From Anaerolineaceae bacterium (GTDB lineage: Bacteria; Chloroflexota; Anaerolineae; Aggregatilineales; Phototrophicaceae), in assembly GCA_002699585.1 (NCBI GenBank), contig PABP01000022.1:1-64000 (forward strand): a stretch of DNA of 64,000 bases. The letters run 5' to 3'. The stretch's first letter is position 1. Each line of letters starts with the position of its first letter. The position numbers and the translations under genes were made by a program. Below the pieces are notes generated by a model, which had not been told where the DNA came from, did not search any database, and was given only the letters and a program-made list of their open reading frames with translations. Positions 8,933-17,576 of the stretch are shown in pieces.

Positions 8933-9175
8933 TTAGCTGTGCGGGACACAGGCTTGAATCGATGCGATGAAATCCACCAACGGTTGGGGATTCTGTTGGA
9001 TAAGAAACAGGACAAAGGTCGTAATAATGCCGACCAGAGCAAGCGCAAGAGCAAAAATGACAAAGTTTAGTAGCGTGTCGAATAGCCAGCCAATTGGCAC
9101 GACCACATGACGTTTGCCCATATCTTCCAGATCGAAAACAATATGCGGACTCTGAGTCGTTTCATTGTCAGTCAT
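8933..9175 (-). CDS. Small integral membrane protein, mobile-element cluster
   Basis: About 80 residues with one long or two short hydrophobic helices (LLNFVIFALALALVGIITTF and VLFLI) after a polar N-terminus. ATG at 9175 is preferred over the earlier ATGs, because AAAGGA lies 9 bases upstream and this avoids overlap with the gene before it. It belongs to the leftward membrane cluster. No homologous family is recognised by eye. Confidence 0.58.
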   Translation of the reverse strand: MTDNETTQSPHIVFDLEDMGKRHVVVPIGWLFDTLLNFVIFALALALVGIITTFVLFLIQQNPQPLVDFIASIQACVPHS

Positions 9176-9188
9176 AGATTGATGTCCT

Positions 9189-9569
9189 TTAGAACTCATC
9201 ATCGGGCTGTTCTTGTTTGGCTAGATAGCGGTAGTGTGAGAAAAGAAAGACAGCAATGCACACTAGCACACCACAAATTACAGGTGAGCCACCCGAATGG
9301 CGGAGTTGCTGCCCATAGAAGATCGTTTCCTCGAACGGGTTGCGGATGGTAAAAGTAATGGCAAGCGGTACACAGCCAATGGCAAGCGCGAGGTAGCCCC
9401 ATTTAAGTACGGAGCGTAACCGATAGCGCAGCACACGGGGAAGATGCAACGGATCGCTGTCGTCGTAGGCTCTGCGTTCCTGCCATTGATGATATTGGCG
9501 GATAAGATACTGCCAAATGGCAATAAACACTTGTTTTACAGTGATTTGGTTTGAATCACTTTCATTCAT
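9189..9569 (-). CDS. Two-helix membrane protein, mobile-element cluster
   Basis: A 126-residue protein with a charged N-terminal region and two predicted membrane helices (WGYLALAIGCVPLAITFTI; VICGVLVCIAVFLFSHY). An open frame reaches further upstream, but ATG at 9569 is convincing. GGAGG sits 8 bases before it, and the start overlaps the stop of the preceding gene by 8 bases, a sign of translational coupling. It has no recognised family. The arrangement suggests that it works with its membrane-protein neighbours. Confidence 0.62.
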   Translation of the reverse strand: MNESDSNQITVKQVFIAIWQYLIRQYHQWQERRAYDDSDPLHLPRVLRYRLRSVLKWGYLALAIGCVPLAITFTIRNPFEETIFYGQQLRHSGGSPVICGVLVCIAVFLFSHYRYLAKQEQPDDEF

Positions 9570-10342
9570 TAGTATCAACCTCCATTGTGTCAATTTGAGA
9601 CCAAACATCGAACAATGCAGAGGATACGGGAATAGAGCGTATCGAGTGTTGGCGCTCTGATGCAATGATTTGGGGACGTTTGTGGCGGGATAGCGTTGCG
9701 TCATATTCATTGAGTACCATATTTACAACAAGCTCCCAAAGTTGTTGATTCTTAAACATCATTAGGAAGCCACCGACGATGAAGTAGATAGCTACGACGT
9801 CACTATCGCCACTTACTGCGACTAGAATGCCGAGGATCACACAGAAAATTGGATTAATGAGTAGATGCCCCACCCAATGACTACGTGTGAACCCAAGAGC
9901 ACGAGGGAACAATGTACCTGCATGGCGAAGTATTGAGTCACCAAGGTAGTAGGTGTGAACGCGAGGTTCTCGACCACTGCGGAGATGCTCCCAACCATGA
10001 AATCGCCTGAAAAGGCCACTGACAAGCATGAGTAGCATCATGGCAAAGACTTCCTCGCCGATAACCCCATTCAATATCACCCCAAAAGGTATATCCGCTC
10101 TCAAACACAATAGAGCAAATTACCAAGACGATATGGAAGGGGATAGCGAGGAGAATCATCGAAAGCGGGGTCGCTCTAGCGCCGCGCCCGTCATTTAGTA
10201 CGAGTTCCAACCCCAACACCCACACGGCTATGAGGCGGACGAAAAAGCCCCCAATCCCCCGTATATCTTGGATACCGGGATAGATCAGGTTGTTGAATGA
10301 TTGACCCAGTGTCACTTTCTGGATGGGAGCTGATGCCTGCAT
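9562..10342 (-). pseudogene. Polytopic membrane protein gene split by a frameshift
   Basis: Two overlapping frames read as one membrane protein of about 260 residues. The first (from ATG 10342, with AGGAGG upstream) gives an N-terminal cytoplasmic stretch and two helices up to IVFESGYTF. The second (ending at 9562) continues from about GVILNGVIGEEVFAMMLL to a soluble C-terminal tail. The switch fits a one-base change at adjacent T and G runs near 10,080-10,090. Neither half alone is a sensible protein, because the first frame turns into low-quality sequence after that point. It may be a true mutation, a sequencing error or programmed frameshifting. It is first in the leftward membrane cluster. 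The family is not recognised. Confidence 0.6.
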
Positions 10343-10551
10343 TGTTATTCCCTCCTGACTTTTTCATGAGTTCTGGCTCAAAATTGTAGACAACATACTG
10401 CTAGCAATGGCGTGTAGACTCCTTTCTACCTAAGAGCAATTGCCACAGTTATGTGTCTGCTTTTATTTTGTTACGTATCAGGTGGGAAACGTTTCAGCTA
10501 GTGAAACAGAATGCTATAGTAAAGTTGTACGAGGGAGATAGATTGACTTTT

Positions 10552-11415
10552 CTAGGCGTATGCATCCTTGTCTATTTCTGTTGTTCCATTCGTCCAATTC
10601 CAAATACTTTTGAAATCATTATAGAAGAATGTTAATAAGTCAGCATTCTCATCTCTTGTCGCGCTTACGATAGGTGCTAGTTCTTCTTGTTCCTGAAAAT
10701 TGTTGAGTAGTGCTAGTACGGCTGCATTGCCTTTATTTTCATAATCGCGAATGAAGACAACCGATGATGTCGGTGGATAGATACTAAATTTCATAGTGAG
10801 ATTACTGAATTTTTTAGAATCTACTGCTTTGGCTCTTTGAATCATAGTTCTTATAGTATTTTCGATGGTTTCAGCAACATTTTCAGGAGTTGGCTTTCGG
10901 AATGATCGCCTGCGGGCAATGATTTCTTTAACAGTGTCGTCTTTGAGAGACCCTAAAAGTACATCCACTTTAACGTTCTTTTTCATGATTTCAGAAAATA
11001 GTCGATGGTCCAATCCTTCTATAAAGGTTGCTCCAGTAGAAAAACCCATTAGTAACTCACCATCGTTTGCCACTCCCTGAATAAATTCCCGTGCCTTATC
11101 ACGAAAGATCTCTTTTGTATGAGGCATTATGATATTTCCAGCACGGCTAGTGTGGACATCAAATAGTTCATCCAGTGATGTTTCTAACGTCGTTGCCAGT
11201 TTATTTAGTAAATCGCCTCGAGGGAGTGATTTAGCACCAGTCCACCCTATGATAGTGTTATATGAAACAACAGGATCTTTGAACATATCGCGAATGAATC
11301 TTGCCAACGCTGTAGCTACCTTTGCTTCATCTGCGGGTACTATAAATCCTTTTCGCTCCGCTGCTTCCGTTAGGCGTTTTGCAAATAATTGTTTTTGCGC
11401 GTCTGGAGATTCCAC
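10552..11415 (-). CDS. XRE-type helix-turn-helix regulator with large C-terminal ligand-like domain
   Basis: A 287-residue protein. The first 90 residues fit a Cro/C1-type DNA-binding fold (VSYNTIIGWTGAKSLPRGDLLNKLATTLETSLDELF). The remaining 190 residues form an alpha/beta domain of the kind fused to XRE regulators and distantly like phospholipase-D-type folds, without a visible HKD catalytic motif. It probably regulates the mobile element or its cargo. A 14-base palindrome lies 19 bases upstream of its start and could be its own operator. The gene is divergent from the 161-residue gene starting at 11,613. The ligand or signal is unknown. Confidence 0.65.
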   Translation of the reverse strand: MESPDAQKQLFAKRLTEAAERKGFIVPADEAKVATALARFIRDMFKDPVVSYNTIIGWTGAKSLPRGDLLNKLATTLETSLDELFDVHTSRAGNIIMPHTKEIFRDKAREFIQGVANDGELLMGFSTGATFIEGLDHRLFSEIMKKNVKVDVLLGSLKDDTVKEIIARRRSFRKPTPENVAETIENTIRTMIQRAKAVDSKKFSNLTMKFSIYPPTSSVVFIRDYENKGNAAVLALLNNFQEQEELAPIVSATRDENADLLTFFYNDFKSIWNWTNGTTEIDKDAYA

Positions 11416-11433
11416 TTATATGCCTTTCAAAAA

Positions 11434-11447
11434 TCCGACTTTTCGGA
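11434..11447. promoter_or_regulatory. Palindrome, candidate operator for the XRE-type regulator
   Basis: TCCGA-CTTT-TCGGA is an exact inverted repeat between the divergent regulator gene (start 11,415) and the gene starting at 11,613. Further TCGGA/TCCGA-like pieces occur nearby (near 11,462 and 11,582). The spacing suits autoregulation by the helix-turn-helix protein. No experimental support is implied. Confidence 0.4.
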
Positions 11448-11612
11448 GTAAATTCCATCATTTCGGATATTAGCATAGCTTTCTGAAGTTCGCCTGGAAA
11501 AAGAGTCAGATAGTTGTGGCTCGTATACATAAAGCTGTGTGGATTTTATGGTAGTTGAAGCTTCAAACTTTTATACTCCAATCTCCGAATATAGATGAGG
11601 AGATGTTCAGAT

Positions 11613-12095
11613 ATGTCTAATGTACAGAGGTGCTCGTGTACGGAAACTGTCATGTTTGTTCCTGAAGCTCATTCTATTAAGTCTCATGATAGGCTTCTTT
11701 TTGAACAACCTGCGTACCTGAGACATTGCAAACCAACCTATGGAGAAGCGCTTTATGAGGCGATTATGGATTTGGTTGGTTCAGTTTCAGGTTTAGTTGA
11801 GCGTCTAGCAAATGTAACGATGGAGGGAACAGGGCGTTCGTCAATCTATCGCTATATAGATAACGAGACACTCCCCAACTGGCATCTTGCCCGGTATATT
11901 ATGTACCATTTGGCATTTACTTCTGCATTTCATCGTCAATGCCTGACTTATGGTTGGGTACGTAACGATTTCAAATTATCAAAATCTGCGGGCGGAAAAG
12001 GGGTCTCAGTTTATGTGCCTGAGGGTGTGATTAGCGCCAATGCTAGTACGTTGCTTGAGGATTATCATCTGTTTGTTGTCTCGGGCGAGGTATAG
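11613..12095 (+). CDS. Uncharacterised 161-residue protein, possible DNA-binding
   Basis: I chose ATG at 11,613 because GAGGAG lies about 10 bases upstream; an earlier in-frame ATG at 11,595 has no ribosome site. The central region (GSVSGLVERLANVTMEGTGRSSIYRYIDNETLPNWHLARYI, read in pieces) looks like a helix-turn-helix of the kind that follows a regulated decision between states, but the match is weak. The N-terminus has three Cys (CSCTE) and the rest is mixed. It is divergent from the XRE-type regulator across the palindrome and may be its target. The function is unknown. Confidence 0.5.
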   Translation: MSNVQRCSCTETVMFVPEAHSIKSHDRLLFEQPAYLRHCKPTYGEALYEAIMDLVGSVSGLVERLANVTMEGTGRSSIYRYIDNETLPNWHLARYIMYHLAFTSAFHRQCLTYGWVRNDFKLSKSAGGKGVSVYVPEGVISANASTLLEDYHLFVVSGEV

Positions 12096-12097
12096 GC

Positions 12098-12769
12098 TTA
12101 CCTTTGTACTGAGTCGTACCCATCATCAAGTGCCTTGAGGGTGTTAGGGTCAGGTGCGGCTCCAGTTCTTTCTTCAATGATAATTGCCGCAACCCCGAGT
12201 GACGCAAGTTGACCATTTAGGGATGTTATAACTAGCTTATCGTCGGTTTTGTTGGGGTCACATAGAAATGCTTCAACAGTGCTTTGTTCCAATAGAACAC
12301 CTACAAATCCTCGTTGCGCATGTTTCAGAATAGTTGGAGTTGTACGCCAGTCGGAGATTTGCTCAGTTGTCCAGTATGTTTCTATGTGACTTTTGGCTTC
12401 TTTCATCAGGTCTGCTTGAATAGCGAATCGTGCATTGAGATACTGATTGCCTCGATCAGGATATGCGCGTTTCAACAAGAAAGATTTCAGCAAGTCAAGG
12501 GATACGATTATGTCATTCTGGATGTTATCAAGTTGTGAGTTTTGTTCTATTCGCTGAAACAAGTGAAATGCTTGAACTAGGTTGTCGATATGCGGAGTTG
12601 TAGCATTAGGTATGTCATTGAAAATGTGTTGAATTTCATCAATGAACAAAGCCTGAAGTTGCCCCTTTGTCAAAGGGGCAGAATATGAATAGCTGCTCAA
12701 CATGTTATCTGTTTTAAGTTTTATTTCGTATTTTTTGACCAACGTCGCTGCTTCCAATCTTTCTAGCAT
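12098..12769 (-). CDS. Uncharacterised 223-residue cargo protein
   Basis: A soluble protein with a helical first two thirds and a C-terminal alpha/beta segment (GFVGVLLEQSTVEAFL; LASLGVAAIIIEERTG). No family is recognised. It converges on the gene ending at 12,095 and follows the GNAT gene by 44 bases in the same direction, so the two may be co-transcribed. The start is taken at ATG 12,769; an internal ATG at 12,703 is possible because neither has a clear ribosome site. Confidence 0.5.
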   Translation of the reverse strand: MLERLEAATLVKKYEIKLKTDNMLSSYSYSAPLTKGQLQALFIDEIQHIFNDIPNATTPHIDNLVQAFHLFQRIEQNSQLDNIQNDIIVSLDLLKSFLLKRAYPDRGNQYLNARFAIQADLMKEAKSHIETYWTTEQISDWRTTPTILKHAQRGFVGVLLEQSTVEAFLCDPNKTDDKLVITSLNGQLASLGVAAIIIEERTGAAPDPNTLKALDDGYDSVQR

Positions 12770-12813
12770 GTTATTTACATAAATGGAATTTCTTTTTGAG
12801 CAAGTTGATGCTT

Positions 12814-13638
12814 TCAGCTCAGCGTTCTACGCTGGGCTAAATACCAGCATTGTTGCTCTTTTTGTATGAAGCCAGTCACCGTATAGCCTTCACCAAATAT
12901 TGTACTTAATGCTTTACGAATTGCAGTCTGCCATTCCCTTGCTTTCGACATGTCAGATTCTTTCAATTTACCGATATTCCAAGGTATTTCAATATAGTAT
13001 GAGTCTAAAGCTAGCGATATGACGGCTGCCCAATATATAGAGTTTGCCTGTTCTTGTACTAGTATCGACTCCATTGCTTTGGGGCTTTCGTGGTATGTTC
13101 GTAACGAACCGGATTCCATTCGTAGCACTACTTCAGGATCATCAAGCTGCCATATAGCTTCAAGTCGATCTGTAGCTAAACCCGCGTTAATAGCGTCATC
13201 CATTTTGCCATAATAATCTGGGTAATATGATTTTGCGACTACACCTAAGTGGTTGAAATTAAAGTTGGCATTGCGTCGTTGCATAGGATCAAATGTCCAT
13301 GCAATAGCACTGTGACCACGCTCTAGTGCCCACCTTCTTTGATACTTTTTTAGAGCATGACCAATTCCTTGACCTTGAAAGGTGGGATGAACACCACTTA
13401 GGTACGACCAAAGCCTAATGTTGTCATTTCGTTCGACAACCATACAAAAGGTAAAGCCAACAAGCTGATTAGCTACTTCAGCTCCAATGACGCTCCCTCC
13501 ATTGTGGCTGACAGTCTGCATAATGTATGGTGAGATAGCGTCTTCAGGTTGCCTCTTCCAAATAGTTTGATGTAACCTTGTCACTTCTGAAAATTCGTCA
13601 GCCTTGTCAAGAATACGAAGCGTTACAGCTTCGGGCAT
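12814..13638 (-). CDS. GNAT-family N-acetyltransferase
   Basis: This 274-residue protein has a typical GNAT acetyl-CoA loop, SGVHPTFQGQGIGHALKK, at about residues 73-90. A following WTFDPMQRRNANFNFNHLG segment matches the large predicted GNAT group with a longer C-terminal half. The substrate is unknown. I chose ATG at 13,638 because AAAGG lies 7 bases upstream; the longer frame lacks a ribosome site. It is island cargo next to the coupling-protein gene, transcribed in the same direction. It could act in antibiotic or toxin modification, but nothing in the sequence decides that. Confidence 0.75.
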   Translation of the reverse strand: MPEAVTLRILDKADEFSEVTRLHQTIWKRQPEDAISPYIMQTVSHNGGSVIGAEVANQLVGFTFCMVVERNDNIRLWSYLSGVHPTFQGQGIGHALKKYQRRWALERGHSAIAWTFDPMQRRNANFNFNHLGVVAKSYYPDYYGKMDDAINAGLATDRLEAIWQLDDPEVVLRMESGSLRTYHESPKAMESILVQEQANSIYWAAVISLALDSYYIEIPWNIGKLKESDMSKAREWQTAIRKALSTIFGEGYTVTGFIQKEQQCWYLAQRRTLS

Positions 13639-13734
13639 TATGCTGCCTTTCGAGTGGAGATGTTGGATCAGGTTGCAACCTGATCTAACACCCAATAAGT
13701 ACTTGAATTTGATGTCAGTTTATCACGTTTTTTG

Positions 13735-15189
13735 TTATTCAAACTCCTGCTTGAAACGTGCGGTATGATAGGATTTGCCTGTACTTTGCCACTTTCCTTT
13801 GCCTGTTTGCACAATCATCGCTTCTACCCACCAATCATTCTTTTTACCGCCTTGCAATAGCGTCTGAAAATTGCTCGGTAACACGCGAGCATGAATCTGG
13901 CGGCTGATAGAGGTACTGGCATCCTTTCCATCATTTTTCATACTGCGTGAGACCATCTTTTGCCATTCCTGACCAATCAATTCGCTGGCATAGCTGTTGG
14001 TTGTCGTATCAGTGTTGGCATGGAATATTTTGGTTGCCGCATTTCCTAGCAACGAATTTGCTTGATCTCGTGCACCACTGCCGAGGATTGAATATAGATT
14101 TGCGATATTTTGAGTTGCCATAATAACAGCAACGCCTGCGCTGCGGGCTTCGCTCAGGAAGCGATAATCAAATGCGGAACAAAAGTTCTGATATTCGTCT
14201 TGTATGAGTGCGACTGGGCGAGGCGATACCTTTAGTGATCGCCTGAGCAAGGCGCGTTGGACGCTGTGTTTGATAATGCCTTGTATTAGAATGCCTTCCT
14301 TGTTGAAGTCTGAAATCGGGATGTCAAGAATGATAATCTTGCCTTCATCCCATAGCACTTCTGGCGTGAAAGTCGTGTGAGTGCAGAGTAATTCATTGGT
14401 GTCTCCTGTCAGGAATTTGCTGACGATTGATGAGAGGGTAATCTCAATCGAGCTACGAGTCCGATCATTCAACTTGGCATGTTTTTTCATAAAGTAGTTG
14501 TAGGCAACTTTAAGGTCACGCTCGTTCCGTGCCGTACTGACGTTGTGGTATGCTTCCTGCAAACGTTGCCCTGCGTAGGTGCTATTTTGCCAATCAGGGG
14601 CATTTGCTTCAGCTTCATTGGGCGCTGACAAGACGAATCGTTCAATGTTTTCAATCGTCAGTGGACTGTGGCATTGGCTCAATACGATCACGGCATAACG
14701 CACTAAATCGAGCGCTGTTCGATCCCAAAAGTCCTCTGAGAGTGCCTCCTTCGTATTATTTTCGATAATGTCCATGATGGTCGAAAAGAGTTCTACCGTG
14801 CTTGTCACCGACCCTGAACCTCTTGAATCTCTATTCAATTCATAATCAAGAAAATTGAAACGCTCAGAACTATCTGTTGACACAACGACAACGTCCCGTT
14901 CTCGATTGACCTGCTTGGCATAGCGTTCCCAGAGGGCGCGTTCATCGGGTTTGGCGCAAAGGATCAGCGCACCATGGCCAGCCTGTAAGTAGGCGCGCCC
15001 TATGGTGGCGATAGACCCACTCGTTTTCCCTGAACCACTTGCACCGACTGCGAAGACGTGCTTGAAGCTGTCGCCGATGGTGAATGGGTCGCGCTGGTGA
15101 CGCCCAAAATAAAACAGGGGGGTATCTTCATCGCGCCAAAGCTGCTCCCACGTTGGGGTAGGTGGTATGACTTTCTTGAACCAACACAT
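13735..15189 (-). CDS. VirD4/TraG-like type IV coupling protein
   Basis: A 484-residue P-loop ATPase of the TraG/VirD4 family. Walker A is GASGSGKTSGS near residue 49, Walker B is VALIQDEYQNF near residue 325, and a SAGVAVIMATQNIANL segment follows, as in coupling proteins. It lacks the usual N-terminal membrane helices, so it may be tethered by a partner; the membrane cluster at 8.7-10.3 kb is one candidate. Coupling proteins deliver the relaxase-DNA complex to a secretion channel. AAGGAG sits 9 bases before ATG. It diverges from the relaxase gene across the oriT-like region. No VirB4 or other pore gene is present in the window. Confidence 0.85.
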   Translation of the reverse strand: MCWFKKVIPPTPTWEQLWRDEDTPLFYFGRHQRDPFTIGDSFKHVFAVGASGSGKTSGSIATIGRAYLQAGHGALILCAKPDERALWERYAKQVNRERDVVVVSTDSSERFNFLDYELNRDSRGSGSVTSTVELFSTIMDIIENNTKEALSEDFWDRTALDLVRYAVIVLSQCHSPLTIENIERFVLSAPNEAEANAPDWQNSTYAGQRLQEAYHNVSTARNERDLKVAYNYFMKKHAKLNDRTRSSIEITLSSIVSKFLTGDTNELLCTHTTFTPEVLWDEGKIIILDIPISDFNKEGILIQGIIKHSVQRALLRRSLKVSPRPVALIQDEYQNFCSAFDYRFLSEARSAGVAVIMATQNIANLYSILGSGARDQANSLLGNAATKIFHANTDTTTNSYASELIGQEWQKMVSRSMKNDGKDASTSISRQIHARVLPSNFQTLLQGGKKNDWWVEAMIVQTGKGKWQSTGKSYHTARFKQEFE

Positions 15190-15372
15190 TTTGAATGTCT
15201 CCTTAACTAAAATGCTATGCTGCTATGCTAATTCGCTTCTGATCGTATTTATCCCACTCGTTCGGGACAAATTGCCTTCCTACGATGCGAGAATATGAGC
15301 ATTACACGGCTAACGATTTAGGTTACTTAAATGAGTTCTGTTGGGTCTTTTCGGCGCGGAACGCGCTGGCGC

Positions 15373-15408
15373 ACAAAGTTGAACCTTCGACTTTGTATAA
15401 GTGCGCCT
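15373..15408 (+). other. Candidate oriT of RSF1010/MobQ type
   Basis: ACAAAGTTGAA at 15,373-15,383 and TTCGACTTTGT at 15,386-15,396 form an inverted repeat (10 of 11 positions) around CC. One base later comes TAAGTGCGCC at 15,398-15,407. RSF1010/R1162 and other MobQ plasmids have the same layout: a short inverted repeat followed directly by TAAGTGCGCC(CT), which holds the relaxase nick site. It lies between the divergent coupling-protein and relaxase genes, the usual place. This also shows that the relaxase reading frame upstream of 15,546 is not coding. Confidence 0.75.
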
Positions 15409-15566
15409 ATGACATTTCCCATAAACTATCTGGCTCATTCGAGATCGCCCAAGTCTCCGCACAGACGAAAAACGCCAAGGGCGTCCCGTTCAGGCGGCTC
15501 GATGCCGAAGGAACGGCCTCACCTACTTTCCAACTTGTATTTGGGATGGCAACATGGCGGTGCACC

Positions 15567-17093
15567 ATGGTAGTTGCCACATATCGTGTTGAAATACTGG
15601 GTCGTGGCAGTAATCGCTCGGCGGTTCAACAATCCGCGTATGGATCAGGCGCAAAAGTCATCGGTATTTCATCGGTGGTAGGTGCTGCTGCCTACCGTGC
15701 AGGTGAACAGCATCGTGACCAAGAACAAGGTCGCACCTATGATTATTCATCGCGTGAAGACGTGCGTTACACAGAAATCCTAGCGCCAGAACATGCGCCT
15801 GAATGGGTACAGGATCGAGCAACTTTATGGAATGCCGTCGAGCAACGGGAGAATCGCAAGAATTCACAACTGGCACGTTCGCTCATCATGGGCTTACCGC
15901 GAGAACTGACACTAGAAGAAAATATTGCATTGCTCCGAGAGCATGTCCAAGAGCAATTCGTATCGAAGGGCATGGTTGCTGATATTGCGATTCACGATTC
16001 GATTGCATCGGACGGGGGCAGAAATCCTCATGCCCATGTACTCCTGACCATGCGTGGATTTAATCCTGACGGGACATGGCAACGGCACAAAAATGGCGGT
16101 AGAGAGCGATCATGGAACAGTTACAACATCGAAAAAACACATACCGATGATGGTAAGTTTATCCCTGCAAATCAACGGTTTGATTCGACAGACATCTGGC
16201 GCAACGCATGGGAAGAAAAACAGAATGAGTATCTAGCTCAAGCGGGTGCTGTGGCGCGTATCTCCATGAAATCTTATCAGGAACAAGGCATTGACAAGCT
16301 GCCTACCGTTCACATGGGGTATAGAGCTAACCTACTGGAATCACAAGGTATTCCAACTCGTGTTGGCAATTGGAATCGCGCTGTTGAAGCCGAAAATGCA
16401 AAACGTGAGCGAGAACAAGCGATTCAATGGTTGGACGCCCTCCCGACACCTGCGAATGACAATCAACCACCTGCCTTAACGCAGGATAAAGTGCAACTCG
16501 ATGAGGAAACGAAGGTAAAGGATGCCAACAAGCAAACAGCATCCTTGCCACAACATCGTAATGAGGCGTTCTCGGAAAAGAGTGACGAGGTTGGCTCATC
16601 AGCTAGTCGTACTCATGCAGCATCCAGTGATTCATTTTGGGACAAACAGCAGCGCTGGTTAAAAGGCACGATGGTAGGATGGCAACGCTATTGGGATAAG
16701 CAAACCGATTGGATTGCTTCTCGTTATCATGCGATAGCCAGTACCAACCTCTGGGACAAACTGAAACGAGATCAACACGCGGCTGAAGAAAGCCAACATC
16801 CTCAACAAACGTCCTATCGACCGAAGCCGCGTTCCCTGTGGTCTCAGGAACAACGTGAGGACTATGAACGGCTTCGCCCCTACTTGCAACAACAGGCTGA
16901 CCTGACTAGAAAGGAGCAGGCGCAAGCCGTAGCGGTGACGCTTCAATATGCTCAACAGAAGCGTGCTCAGGAACGTCAGGCTGAGATGCAACGCATTGCC
17001 CAACGGCAGGCGAATTTCCGCTATCGCTCGATTGAGCAAGACAGACCAATACCCAGTCAGCAACGGGAAAGGACACGAGAACGTGGACGATGA
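15567..17093 (+). CDS. MobA/MobL-family relaxase
   Basis: The protein begins VVATYRVEILGRGSNRSAV and then GAAAYRAGEQ, the hallmark of MobA/MobL relaxases. The metal-binding histidine motif is GGRNPHAHVLLTMRGF. The relaxase would nick oriT, bind the 5' end covalently and lead the strand through the coupling protein. The C-terminal 250 residues are Gln/Arg-rich, helical and probably mediate DNA or partner contacts. The frame is open from 15,285, but that extension would translate the oriT. ATG 15,567 gives the family's N-terminus, with ATG 15,546 as the alternative. It overlaps the next gene by 11 bases. Confidence 0.85.
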   Translation: MVVATYRVEILGRGSNRSAVQQSAYGSGAKVIGISSVVGAAAYRAGEQHRDQEQGRTYDYSSREDVRYTEILAPEHAPEWVQDRATLWNAVEQRENRKNSQLARSLIMGLPRELTLEENIALLREHVQEQFVSKGMVADIAIHDSIASDGGRNPHAHVLLTMRGFNPDGTWQRHKNGGRERSWNSYNIEKTHTDDGKFIPANQRFDSTDIWRNAWEEKQNEYLAQAGAVARISMKSYQEQGIDKLPTVHMGYRANLLESQGIPTRVGNWNRAVEAENAKREREQAIQWLDALPTPANDNQPPALTQDKVQLDEETKVKDANKQTASLPQHRNEAFSEKSDEVGSSASRTHAASSDSFWDKQQRWLKGTMVGWQRYWDKQTDWIASRYHAIASTNLWDKLKRDQHAAEESQHPQQTSYRPKPRSLWSQEQREDYERLRPYLQQQADLTRKEQAQAVAVTLQYAQQKRAQERQAEMQRIAQRQANFRYRSIEQDRPIPSQQRERTRERGR

Positions 17094-17517
17094 TCTGAGA
17101 GATAGAAACACGAAGCAGCAACCGAAGGAACGGAATATCTTTGAAGATTGGGGGACTGGTGCGATGCCTAAAGCGTCGTCCGACGGTCACGAACCATCGG
17201 ACGATTACGTGGCAACCAACATAACACAGCCAGAAGAAGGGATTGCCTTTTATCATACTGATGGTGGCATTAGCGTGAAATTCTACCGCCACTTACAAGA
17301 GGTCATTTGCCTGCCGCCGTATCGGATGCTCTCCCTACTCTACATGGATTGCATCTACCTCCTAGAAGGGCATAATCTGAACGTGCTGATTCCGCGCATT
17401 CGGCGGCATCGAGTCGGCGAGCTATATTGTCTCGATCCTGCTAAAAATGCGTTGCCTGTTGATGGTGCGGTTGTCTTGCGGGTAACACGACAGACCTTCG
17501 AGGATTTCGATGAGTAA
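17083..17517 (+). CDS. Hypothetical protein co-transcribed with the relaxase (144 residues)
   Basis: A GTG start at 17,083 with AAAGGA 9 bases upstream overlaps the end of the relaxase gene, so translation is probably coupled. The first 50 residues are polar and charged. The rest looks folded (IAFYHTDGGISVKFYRHLQ; LEGHNLNVLIPRIRRHRVGE). No family is recognised. The position between relaxase and primase suggests a mobilization or replication accessory role. Confidence 0.55.
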   Translation: MDDDLRDRNTKQQPKERNIFEDWGTGAMPKASSDGHEPSDDYVATNITQPEEGIAFYHTDGGISVKFYRHLQEVICLPPYRMLSLLYMDCIYLLEGHNLNVLIPRIRRHRVGELYCLDPAKNALPVDGAVVLRVTRQTFEDFDE

Positions 17518-17576
17518 CAAAAGATCAGTATGGTTATGGAAAATTTTGCGCCACACGGTTGCGGGTAAAAAGAAAA

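Noticed and set aside
9570-9710. Long N-terminal extension of the two-helix membrane protein
   Set aside because: It lies inside the preceding gene and lacks a ribosome site, while ATG 9,569 has GGAGG and coupling overlap.
10453-10635. Short rightward frame before the XRE-type regulator gene
   Set aside because: It overlaps the end of the regulator gene in antisense and has no supporting features.
15285-15545. N-terminal extension of the relaxase frame
   Set aside because: It would translate the oriT inverted repeat and nick region, has no relaxase homology and no ribosome site; the family's N-terminus starts at about 15,567.
16948-17082. Upstream extension of the 144-residue gene
   Set aside because: It overlaps the coding end of the relaxase in another frame; GTG 17,083 has a proper ribosome site.
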